The notes beneath the pieces were generated by a model. It was not told the DNA's origin. It worked only from the letters and a program-made list of their open reading frames with translations, and made no database searches. From an uncultured bacterium (lineage in GTDB: Bacteria > Patescibacteriota > Saccharimonadia > Saccharimonadales > Saccharimonadaceae): a DNA stretch of 5,025 bases. Each line of letters opens with the position of its first letter. The first letter of the stretch is position 1. A program made the position numbers and the translations under genes. The stretch is from contig CALIMO010000075.1 of NCBI GenBank assembly GCA_938045655.1, positions 1 to 5,025 on the forward strand. Direction: 5' to 3'. Shown one piece after another: positions 1 to 5,025 of the stretch.

Positions 1-50
1 AATGTTACAAATAAAATTCTTTGGTGGCGTAATTTCTCTAAATAGTTTAG

Positions 51-79
51 TTGATTTTTAGCGAAAAAAATGGTAGAAT
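51..79 (+). promoter_or_regulatory. Extended -10 promoter for typA
   Basis: TTGATT at 51-56 is followed after exactly 17 bases by TAGAAT at 74-79, with TGG at 71-73 directly upstream forming an extended -10 (TGn). Transcription would start near 86, giving a leader of about 32 bases before the typA ATG at 118. A TATAAT also lies at 91-96 but has no -35-like hexamer at the right distance. The call rests on consensus matching; the same layout recurs at the other three promoters in this window. Confidence 0.7.
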
Positions 80-117
80 ATTTAAAGTTTTATAATAATT
101 TTTAATAGAGAGAAAAT

Positions 118-1944
118 ATGAAATCGGAAAATATTCGAAATGTAGCGATTATTGCTCACGTTGACCACGGAAAAACCACTTTGGTGGATGGTCTTTTAAA
201 ACAGAGTAATACCTTTCGTGAAAATCAGGCTGAAATGAGCCAGACACTTTTGATGGACTCAGGAGATCAAGAGTCGGAGCGCGGAATTACTATTACTGCA
301 AAACAGACGTCAATTTATCATGGTGATTATAAAATCAATATTATTGATACGCCGGGGCATGCCGATTTTTCTGGCGAGGTTGAACGCACGTTGAATATGG
401 CAGATGGTGTAATTTTGGTTGTGGACGCTCAAGAGGGACCAATGCCGCAAACAAAGTTTGTGCTTTCGAAAGCGCTTGAACTTGGCTTAAAACCAATTGT
501 GGTGGTAAACAAAATTGATAAACCAGCTCGTCGAATTACAGAAGTGAATGATGAAGTTTCGGACTTATTTTTGGAGCTTGCTACGAATGACGATCAATTA
601 TTGTATCCAACTTATTATGCAATTGGTCGCGATGGCAAAGCTTGGCCAGAAGTGCCAGAAAATCCTGAGGCATATGCAAATTTTGAGCCGATTTTTGATG
701 CGATTATCAACGAAATTCCTGCGCCAAAAGTTGAACTTGAAGGTGGTTTTCAATTGCTCGTAACTTCTTTGACTTATGATAATTTCTTAGGAAAATATGC
801 GATTGGGCGAATTTCTCGCGGAAAAGTGAAATCTGGCGAACAAATTGCGTTAATTAAGCGAGACGGCACGGTTAAAAAGGCTAAAATTGATAAACTCTTT
901 GCATATCGTGGTTTGAACCGTGAGGAAATTCAAGAAGCCTTTGCTGGAGATATCGTGGCGATTACGGGTGTCTCTGAAGCTGAAATTGGTGAAACTCTGG
1001 CAGATATAAATAATCCTGAGGCTTTACCAACAATTGAGGTTGAAAAGCCAACTCTTTCGATGTATCTTGGCCCAAACACCAGCCCGATGAAAGGCCGTGA
1101 AGGTGAGTTTACGACTTCACGTCAAATTGGCGATCGGCTAAAGAAAGAGCTCGAAACAAATGTTTCACTACAAGTTGAAGAAAGTGGAATTGGTTTTATT
1201 ATTTCAGGTCGTGGTGAACTCCACCTTTCTGTTTTGATTGAAACCTTGCGCCGTGAGGGCTTTGAGTTTGAAGTTGGTCGCCCGCAAGTGGTTACAATTC
1301 AAGAAGATGGTATTGAAAAAGAGCCAGTTGAAGAATTAATTATTGAAGTAGCGCCCGAATTTGTTGGTGCGGTGAGCCAAGAGATGGGGGTTCGCCGAGC
1401 GGAAATGCGTGCCCAAGAAAGCCTACCAACAGGAGCTACTCGCTTAACTTATATTATTACAATACGCGCAATGATTGGTCTTCGAAATCTAATGCTAACC
1501 GCTACAAAAGGCACGATTATTATGAATAGCTTACCGCACGGTTATCAAGAGATGGGAGCTAAAATTCCTTCAAGCCGAAATGGCGTATTGATCGCTTTCG
1601 AAAAAGGAGTATCGACACCTTATGCGCTTCAAAGTGCGGAGAGCCGTGGGGAATTATTTATTGGTCCGGGAACTGAAGTCTATGCCGGAATGATTGTTGG
1701 CTTAAATAATCGCCAAGAAGATCTTGAAATTAATGTCGTGAAAGAAAAACACCTTACAAATATGCGTTCAAAATCTTCCGATGGTACGGTTCAGTTAACT
1801 CCATTTACTCAGTTAAGTCTTGAACAATGCATTGATTTTATTGAAGATGATGAACTTCTTGAAGTTACACCGCAGAATTTGCGTCTTCGAAAACGCTATC
1901 TTGATTCAAATGAACGTAAACGAATGGCAAAATCTACTAAATAA
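118..1944 (+). CDS. typA: Ribosome-associated translational GTPase TypA/BipA
   Basis: TypA/BipA is an EF-G-like GTPase that binds the 70S ribosome and supports 50S assembly and growth under stress or cold. At 608 residues the protein is full length (about 607 in E. coli). Visible in order: P-loop AHVDHGKTT at 13-21, switch I RGITI at 55-59, DTPGHADF at 77-84 and NKID at 131-134. A beta-barrel domain II follows (about 206-290), then an EF-G-III-like domain (about 310-390) with [10 protein letters not shown] and [13 protein letters not shown]. The TypA-specific C-terminal part carries the family signatures LTNMRS (545-550) and DDELLEVTP (577-585). The usual G5 SAL is not evident: the matching stretch reads [11 protein letters not shown] (166-176). 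The start is the first ATG, preceded by a weak purine-rich AGAGAGA (107-113). Tandem TAA TAA stops are followed by a stem-loop terminator, so the gene looks monocistronic. Confidence 0.97.
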   Translation: MKSENIRNVAIIAHVDHGKTTLVDGLLKQSNTFRENQAEMSQTLLMDSGDQESERGITITAKQTSIYHGDYKINIIDTPGHADFSGEVERTLNMADGVILVVDAQEGPMPQTKFVLSKALELGLKPIVVVNKIDKPARRITEVNDEVSDLFLELATNDDQLLYPTYYAIGRDGKAWPEVPENPEAYANFEPIFDAIINEIPAPKVELEGGFQLLVTSLTYDNFLGKYAIGRISRGKVKSGEQIALIKRDGTVKKAKIDKLFAYRGLNREEIQEAFAGDIVAITGVSEAEIGETLADINNPEALPTIEVEKPTLSMYLGPNTSPMKGREGEFTTSRQIGDRLKKELETNVSLQVEESGIGFIISGRGELHLSVLIETLRREGFEFEVGRPQVVTIQEDGIEKEPVEELIIEVAPEFVGAVSQEMGVRRAEMRAQESLPTGATRLTYIITIRAMIGLRNLMLTATKGTIIMNSLPHGYQEMGAKIPSSRNGVLIAFEKGVSTPYALQSAESRGELFIGPGTEVYAGMIVGLNNRQEDLEINVVKEKHLTNMRSKSSDGTVQLTPFTQLSLEQCIDFIEDDELLEVTPQNLRLRKRYLDSNERKRMAKSTK

Positions 1945-1972
1945 TAACGATTGACAATTTATCAAAATATTT

Positions 1973-2005
1973 AAAAATCGCCCCAAGGACAGCGGGCGAT
2001 TTTTT
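1973..2005 (+). terminator. Rho-independent terminator of typA, probably bidirectional
   Basis: A perfect 11-bp inverted repeat, AAAAATCGCCC (1973-1983) and GGGCGATTTTT (1994-2004), flanks a 10-base loop and runs into six T at 2000-2005. It starts 28 bases after the first typA stop codon. Read on the minus strand, the same stem ends in five U (1977-1973), so it can also end the convergent small minus-strand unit. Confidence 0.9.
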
Positions 2006-2024
2006 AGATTCTTGAGAGTCTTAA

Positions 2025-2099
2025 TTATTTTTCACGACTTGTTCGAACGTTTACTGAATAAGATTCTTCAGATTGATTTACTCGAATAACTTTAAACAA
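2025..2099 (-). CDS. Candidate 24-residue small protein with its own promoter, RBS and terminator
   Basis: A short minus-strand ORF of 24 codons plus TAA begins with TTG at 2099-2097. It begins MFKVIRVNQ, ends NVRTSREK and has no recognised family. Support comes from its surroundings. A Shine-Dalgarno AAAGGA (2111-2106) lies 6 bases before the TTG. A near-perfect promoter lies at 2193-2165. The terminator stem-loop begins 20 bases after the stop. An in-frame TAG just upstream of the Shine-Dalgarno rules out a longer N-terminus. Codons (CGA, GTT, GAA, AAA) resemble the neighbouring genes. Residues 2-7 (FKVIRV) and 14-19 (YSVNVR) alternate hydrophobic and polar around a polar NQSEES middle, which would suit a beta-hairpin; this is inference. 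It has no signal peptide or membrane segment. Alternatives are a non-coding RNA or a chance ORF inside one. ATT at 2102-2100 is another possible start. Confidence 0.45.
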   Translation of the reverse strand: MFKVIRVNQSEESYSVNVRTSREK

Positions 2100-2105
2100 A
2101 ATGTT

Positions 2106-2111
2106 TCCTTT
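2106..2111 (-). promoter_or_regulatory. Shine-Dalgarno deciding the TTG start of the small ORF
   Basis: AAAGGA on the minus strand sits 6 bases upstream of TTG (2099-2097), as good as the sites before pgk and the downstream unknown gene. No ATG lies at suitable spacing in the same frame, so this site is the reason for choosing TTG. An ATG at 2121-2119 would open a 9-codon ORF overlapping the TTG, but it has no Shine-Dalgarno. Confidence 0.5.
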
Positions 2112-2113
2112 CT

Positions 2114-2158
2114 ATAATCATTTTTTATTTTGATACTTTTTATTTTTTGGATGATTAT
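2114..2158 (-). promoter_or_regulatory. Possible 5' leader hairpin of the minus-strand transcript
   Basis: The predicted 5' end of the minus-strand RNA, ATAATCAT (2158-2151), is exactly complementary to ATGATTAT (2121-2114), just before the Shine-Dalgarno at 2111-2106. The loop of 29 bases is A-rich (the plus strand holds the direct repeat TTTTTATTTT at 2122-2131 and 2137-2146). The 8-bp stem is AT-rich with only one G-C pair, so it would be weak. Its 3' arm contains the ATG of a 9-codon overlapping ORF. The pairing is seen in the sequence; a regulatory role is speculative. Confidence 0.25.
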
Positions 2159-2164
2159 GTTATC

Positions 2165-2193
2165 ATTATAGCACAAAATTATTAATATGTCAA
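2165..2193 (-). promoter_or_regulatory. Consensus minus-strand promoter of the small transcription unit
   Basis: Reading the minus strand, TTGACA (2193-2188) is a perfect -35, followed by a 17-base spacer ending in TGC and a perfect TATAAT (2170-2165). This is the strongest promoter match in the window. Transcription would start near 2158 and run towards typA, ending at the 1973-2005 stem-loop after about 186 bases. An imperfect palindrome at 2151-2166 (arms ATGAT and ATCAT) covers the expected start point and could be an operator, although such palindromes are easy to find in AT-rich DNA. Confidence 0.75.
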
Positions 2194-2303
2194 TAGTTTA
2201 TTATTAAATTAGTGCAATATATTTTATAGAGTTGGGTATGGATAGAATTAGAGTTTTGCTATTTTTTAGTAATATAAAATATATAGCCTATGAAATAAAA
2301 TAG
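2194..2303. other. AT-rich spacer between divergent promoters, nothing recognised
   Basis: These 110 bases separate the -35 of the minus-strand promoter from the -35 of the pgk promoter. I see no RNA gene, terminator or convincing palindrome. A 21-codon plus-strand ORF (2238-2303) starts with ATG but lacks a real Shine-Dalgarno and a promoter of the type used elsewhere here. Regulator binding is possible but no site stands out. Confidence 0.5.
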
Positions 2304-2332
2304 TTGAATAATTAATGAGTTTATGTTAAAAT
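2304..2332 (+). promoter_or_regulatory. Extended -10 promoter for pgk
   Basis: TTGAAT (2304-2309) and TAAAAT (2327-2332) are 17 bases apart, with TGT at 2324-2326 as the extended -10 element. The start would fall near 2339, leaving a leader of about 28 bases that contains the pgk Shine-Dalgarno at 2357-2361. The promoter probably drives pgk and, by read-through, tpiA and the following gene, since no terminator is visible between them. Confidence 0.7.
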
Positions 2333-2366
2333 TGTGTAAAATATTTTCAAAATAAAAAGGAATAAA

Positions 2367-3683
2367 ATGTTTAACAAAAAAACTATAAATGACGTTGATG
2401 TGCGAGGGAAAGTAATTTTACTTCGTGCAGATTATAACGTGCCTATTGAATACTCAGAAAGTGGCTCGGCAAAGATTTTGAATAATTATCGAATTCGGTC
2501 GAGTTTACCAACAATAAAAAATCTGATTGAACGAGGGGTGAAAAAAATAATTATTATTTCGCATATGGGGCGACCAAAATCAATTGAAGGAATTGCTGAT
2601 TTGGATGAACTTGAACATTTGCCTAATGGAACTCGAAAATATTCTTTGCGACCAGTTTTTAATAATTTGCGTGAGCTTCTACAAGCTGAAGGCTTGAATT
2701 TTCCGATGAATTTTCACACTACGCCAATATTTCCGCGAACACGATATTCGGTTTCAATGAAAGATGCAAACGATGATTATAAGATTGAAATGTTAGAGAA
2801 TTTGCGTTTTTCGAAGGCTGAAAAAAATAATTTACCAGAATTTGCGGAAGCGTTAGCACAGGTTACTGGTGCGGACTTATTCGTGCAAGATGGTTTTGGT
2901 GTTATTCATCGTGAACATACCTCAACTAGTGAAATTGCTAAAAAAATGCCAAGCGTAGCCGGTTTGTTGCTTGAAAAAGAATACTCGACAATTTTGCAGG
3001 CTTTTAAGAGCCCCGAAAGACCATTTGTGGCGGTAATGGGTGGCGCAAAAATATCTGATAAACTGCCGTTAATTGAGAAATTTATTGAGCGAGCTGATAA
3101 AATTATCGTAGCTGGAGCTATGGCTAATACTTTTTTAAAATATTTAAATGTTGAAGTTGGAAAAAGCCGAATTGAAGATGGCCAAAATGAGATTATTGAG
3201 CAGATTTTTGAGCTTGCGGAGCAAAAAGTTGGGTTTAATAGTTTGCGAAGTTTCATAATTTTGCCAGAAGATGTTTCTGTGGCGAGTGAGTTTTCGAAAA
3301 ATGCTGAGAGAATCGAAAAGCCTGTTACGGCGGTTTTAGAAAACGAGATTATTCTTGATTTAGGAGAAAAATCGATTCAGCGAATTGAAAATGAAATTTT
3401 AAATGCAAAAATGATAGTTTGGAATGGAACGATTGGCTATGCTGAATTTGAGAATTTTGCAAAAGGCTCTTCTAAAACTTGTTCTGCAATTTCGAAAGCT
3501 ACAAAAAATGGTACAAAATCAATAGTTGGTGGTGGTGACACTTCAGCTTTTGTTTTGGATTGGTCGAGTCAAAATGTGGAGAATGCAGATTTTTCATTAA
3601 TTTCAACTGGTGGCGGTGCGGCTCTTGAATTGATGAGCGGTGAAATTTTACCAGGATTTGAAGTTCTAGAAAATAAAGCATAA
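2367..3683 (+). CDS. pgk: Phosphoglycerate kinase
   Basis: This cytoplasmic glycolytic enzyme moves the acyl phosphate of 1,3-bisphosphoglycerate to ADP, making 3-phosphoglycerate and ATP. The N-terminal domain shows substrate-site residues R20-x-D22-x-N24, R42, SHMGRP (65-70), LENLRF (143-148) and DGFGVIHREHTS (175-186). The C-terminal nucleotide domain shows GGAKISDK (225-232) with the catalytic-region Lys228, VWNGTIGYAEFE (351-362), GGGD (388-391) and STGGGAALE (413-421). At 438 residues it is longer than the usual 390-415, mainly through an insertion near 72-90 after the SHxGRP motif. Several conserved spots differ from textbook PGK: NGP is NGT (353-355), DIGPK is DLGEK (331-335) and GGGMAYTF is AGAMANTF (249-256). 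The ATG has a Shine-Dalgarno AAGGA (2357-2361) 5 bases upstream. It is followed by tpiA after 41 bases. Confidence 0.96.
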   Translation: MFNKKTINDVDVRGKVILLRADYNVPIEYSESGSAKILNNYRIRSSLPTIKNLIERGVKKIIIISHMGRPKSIEGIADLDELEHLPNGTRKYSLRPVFNNLRELLQAEGLNFPMNFHTTPIFPRTRYSVSMKDANDDYKIEMLENLRFSKAEKNNLPEFAEALAQVTGADLFVQDGFGVIHREHTSTSEIAKKMPSVAGLLLEKEYSTILQAFKSPERPFVAVMGGAKISDKLPLIEKFIERADKIIVAGAMANTFLKYLNVEVGKSRIEDGQNEIIEQIFELAEQKVGFNSLRSFIILPEDVSVASEFSKNAERIEKPVTAVLENEIILDLGEKSIQRIENEILNAKMIVWNGTIGYAEFENFAKGSSKTCSAISKATKNGTKSIVGGGDTSAFVLDWSSQNVENADFSLISTGGGAALELMSGEILPGFEVLENKA

Positions 3684-3686
3684 GAA

Positions 3687-3715
3687 TTTACAAAAATAAA
3701 ATAAAATGATAAAAT
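3687..3715 (+). promoter_or_regulatory. Internal promoter in the pgk-tpiA gap, predicted to give leaderless tpiA mRNA
   Basis: TTTACA (3687-3692) begins 3 bases after the pgk stop. TAAAAT (3710-3715) follows after 17 bases, with TGA (3707-3709) as extended -10. A start about 7 bases beyond the -10 falls at 3722, only 3 bases before the tpiA ATG at 3725. The surrounding A-rich sequence lowers the weight of the -10 match, but the spacing and TGn element match the other promoters here. Confidence 0.55.
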
Positions 3716-3724
3716 AAAAGTATT

Positions 3725-4492
3725 ATGGATAAAAAACTTGTTATCGCTAACTGGAAAATGAACTTAAATATGCAGGAATCGAGTATTTTTTTGCATAAAT
3801 TGAGTGATAAAATTCAAGCTCATCGCGGAATGGAAATTATTCTCGCGCCATCAACTTTCACTTTGCAGTCTTTAAGCTTGCAAGTTAATCATAGGCAATT
3901 TAAGTTAGCGGCACAGAATTTTTACTGGCGAGATCACGGAGCTTTTACTGGCGAAATAGCAATTTCACAGCTCCGCGGAATTGTTCAATATGCGCTAGTT
4001 GGCCATTCTGAAAGGCGGAATATTTTTCACGAAACAGATAAAGATATTCGTGCAAAAGTTGCTGCAGCAATTCGAAACGATATTCGACCAATTTTGTGTA
4101 TTGGTGAAACATCTGATGAGCGAAATCATAATGAAACTGATTTAGTTCTGAATGATCAGCTAATTGGCGGGCTTGCAAATGTATCAAGTGAAGATATTAC
4201 GAAAGTGATTATTGCGTATGAACCGGTTTGGGCGATCGGAACTGGCGTGAATGCTAATCCTGATGATATTCGAAAAGCGGTAAAAGTTATTCGAAATCAA
4301 ATAAAACAACTTTATGGCGCAAAAACTGCTGAGAATATTCAAGTAGTTTATGGTGGAAGTGTACAGCCAGAATTCGCAACGGATTATGCAAATATTAAAG
4401 GAATAGATGGTTTGCTAATTGGCGGAGCAAGCTTGAGCGTTGAAAAATTCGCTAAAATTGCAGAAAAAGTTTTTGAAACAATAAAAAAGTAA
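3725..4492 (+). CDS. tpiA: Triosephosphate isomerase
   Basis: This enzyme interconverts dihydroxyacetone phosphate and glyceraldehyde 3-phosphate in the cytoplasm, as a TIM-barrel homodimer in most bacteria. Its 255 residues match the usual length. Catalytic residues are all present: N9 and K11 in NWKM (9-12), H94 in GHSERR (93-98) and E166 in AYEPVWAIGTG (164-174), which leads into the mobile loop 6. The phosphate-binding GGS (210-212) and GGASL (233-237) close the barrel, and the conserved Cys lies in PILCIGET (122-129). The ATG puts NWKM at the expected distance from the N-terminus. There is no clear Shine-Dalgarno, only AAAAG at 3716-3720, which fits leaderless translation from the promoter in the gap. 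The gene lies between pgk and an unknown gene and is probably also read from the pgk promoter. Confidence 0.97.
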   Translation: MDKKLVIANWKMNLNMQESSIFLHKLSDKIQAHRGMEIILAPSTFTLQSLSLQVNHRQFKLAAQNFYWRDHGAFTGEIAISQLRGIVQYALVGHSERRNIFHETDKDIRAKVAAAIRNDIRPILCIGETSDERNHNETDLVLNDQLIGGLANVSSEDITKVIIAYEPVWAIGTGVNANPDDIRKAVKVIRNQIKQLYGAKTAENIQVVYGGSVQPEFATDYANIKGIDGLLIGGASLSVEKFAKIAEKVFETIKK

Positions 4493-4497
4493 AAGGA
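4493..4497 (+). promoter_or_regulatory. Shine-Dalgarno of the gene after tpiA
   Basis: AAGGA starts immediately after the tpiA stop codon (4490-4492) and lies 5 bases before the ATG at 4503. With only 10 bases between the genes, it fixes the start and points to translation from a tpiA-containing mRNA. Confidence 0.75.
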
Positions 4498-4502
4498 AAA
4501 AT

Positions 4503-5025
4503 ATGCGAGATATAGATTTTGAAGAATTAGATAAGGCAGTTGGAAGCTATCTTGAAAATGGTGTTGTGCCAAATTCGAAAGAGAAAAATAATGAGGTTTT
4601 TTCGAAAATCGAAAGCCAGATTGAGCATTCTCGTGAGCAACAAAAAATGGTTTTTGCACGAAAAGCTCCGCAGTCGGCAAACCAATTGCATCAAAATAAC
4701 GAAAAAGTACAAATTCGAAATGTTGAAAAGGTTGTTGAAAAACCAAAAAATGAGAAAAAATCTGTTTATAAAAAACCAAGAGTTCGAATTTTGGATGATT
4801 TTAGTGCGCCCGTTCCACCAGAACATCACCGCGACAATTTTGGTGTTTCACTTTTGGCAAGAGAAGAGAAAATTGCTTTCGAAAGCCCAATTTTAGAAAC
4901 ATATGGCGGTGAAAAACCAATTCGAAATATCAAAAAGCTTGAAAATTCACCGATTCGAAAAAAAGTTGTTTCAAAAAATGAAAAAATTCAAGCAAGAAAA
5001 GAAACTGAAGTTCAGCCTCAAAAAA
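4503..5025 (+). CDS. Lysine/glutamate-rich protein of unknown function, cut by the right edge
   Basis: An open frame runs from ATG 4503 to the window end without a stop: 174 complete codons plus one base, so the C-terminus is missing. The start is set by the AAGGA 5 bases upstream. I do not recognise the family. The protein begins MRDIDFEELDKAV, a short acidic, probably helical segment. It continues as a strongly charged, Lys/Glu/Gln/Asn-rich and probably disordered region, with a less charged stretch at about 93-137 (from PRVRILDDFSAPVPPEHH to ILETYGG). Basic IRN/IRK/VRI triplets recur at 71, 94, 140 and 151. No signal peptide or membrane segment is visible in this part, though one could follow beyond the edge. 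The A-rich composition and use of CGA match the neighbours, so transfer is not indicated. It is probably co-transcribed with tpiA. Nothing here ties it to glycolysis. Confidence 0.85.
   Translation, partial: MRDIDFEELDKAVGSYLENGVVPNSKEKNNEVFSKIESQIEHSREQQKMVFARKAPQSANQLHQNNEKVQIRNVEKVVEKPKNEKKSVYKKPRVRILDDFSAPVPPEHHRDNFGVSLLAREEKIAFESPILETYGGEKPIRNIKKLENSPIRKKVVSKNEKIQARKETEVQPQK

Noticed and set aside
1..45. Open frame from the left edge ending in TAG (reads NVTNKILWWRNFSK), possibly the tail of an upstream plus-strand gene
   Set aside because: Only 14 codons are visible. A second frame is also open to a stop at 59-61, so neither can be supported from so little sequence.
91..96. TATAAT at 91-96 as the typA -10
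   Set aside because: The hexamer 17 bases upstream is not -35-like and there is no TG extension. The 51-79 promoter is better and would place this sequence in the leader.
1951..1978. TTGACA at 1951-1956 with TAAAAA-like sequence 15 bases on, resembling a plus-strand promoter
   Set aside because: The spacing is short, there is no TGn element, and it would fire straight into the terminator at 1973-2005.
2041..2048. GTTCGAAC palindrome as a LexA/SOS-type operator
   Set aside because: The Gram-positive SOS box needs GAAC-N4-GTTC with a spacer. This is a compact palindrome inside the small ORF and one of many TTCGAA words in the window.
2091..2118. Plus-strand TTTAAA and TATAAT (2113-2118) as a promoter towards pgk
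   Set aside because: The spacer is 16 bases with no extended -10 and a poor -35, and there is no gene at a suitable distance. Chance hits are expected in DNA this AT-rich.
2238..2303. 21-codon plus-strand ORF (MDRIRVLLFF...) upstream of pgk
   Set aside because: It has no Shine-Dalgarno (only GTTGGG), no promoter of the local type and no terminator. It ends just before the pgk -35 and is probably chance.
2906..3256. 116-codon minus-strand frame inside pgk, and similar ones within typA and tpiA
   Set aside because: These are antisense shadows of strongly conserved enzyme genes, with no ribosome binding site or promoter of their own.
4540..4896. 118-codon plus-strand frame overlapping the region after tpiA, and long minus-strand frames across 4384-4829
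   Set aside because: They have no Shine-Dalgarno and implausible composition (Phe- or Lys-rich runs). They overlap the better-supported frame starting at 4503, which has an RBS and normal codon use.

Overview
The window is a low-GC, gene-dense bacterial segment using the standard genetic code. Trp is read from TGG, all Gly codons are GGN, and every complete gene ends in TAA or TAATAA. Low GC, heavy use of CGA for Arg, divergent housekeeping proteins and very compact spacing suggest a reduced-genome bacterium of the Patescibacteria/CPR type, most likely Saccharibacteria (TM7). This assignment is an inference from style, not from a marker gene. The absence of in-frame TGA argues against the UGA-recoding Absconditabacteria/Gracilibacteria.

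Layout on the plus strand: an extended -10 promoter (51-79), then typA (118-1944), which encodes the ribosome-associated GTPase TypA/BipA. A stem-loop terminator follows (1973-2005). An AT-rich intergenic region (2006-2366) separates it from the glycolytic pair pgk (2367-3683) and tpiA (3725-4492). A lysine/glutamate-rich protein of unknown function (4503 to the right edge, incomplete) starts 10 bases after tpiA. pgk has its own promoter (2304-2332). A further promoter in the 41-base pgk-tpiA gap would start a nearly leaderless tpiA mRNA.

The most unexpected element is on the minus strand in the typA-pgk gap. It has a consensus promoter (2193-2165, TTGACA, 17-base spacer, TGC, TATAAT), a leader with a possible 5' hairpin, a good Shine-Dalgarno, a TTG-started 24-codon ORF (2099-2025) and the typA terminator read in reverse. 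Together these make a compact unit of about 186 nt that ordinary gene calling would miss. It converges with typA and diverges from pgk.

Functionally, typA serves translation, ribosome assembly and stress adaptation, while pgk and tpiA are lower-glycolysis enzymes. The downstream unknown is probably co-transcribed with tpiA. No RNA genes, insertion sequences, CRISPR arrays or phage-like genes were seen.
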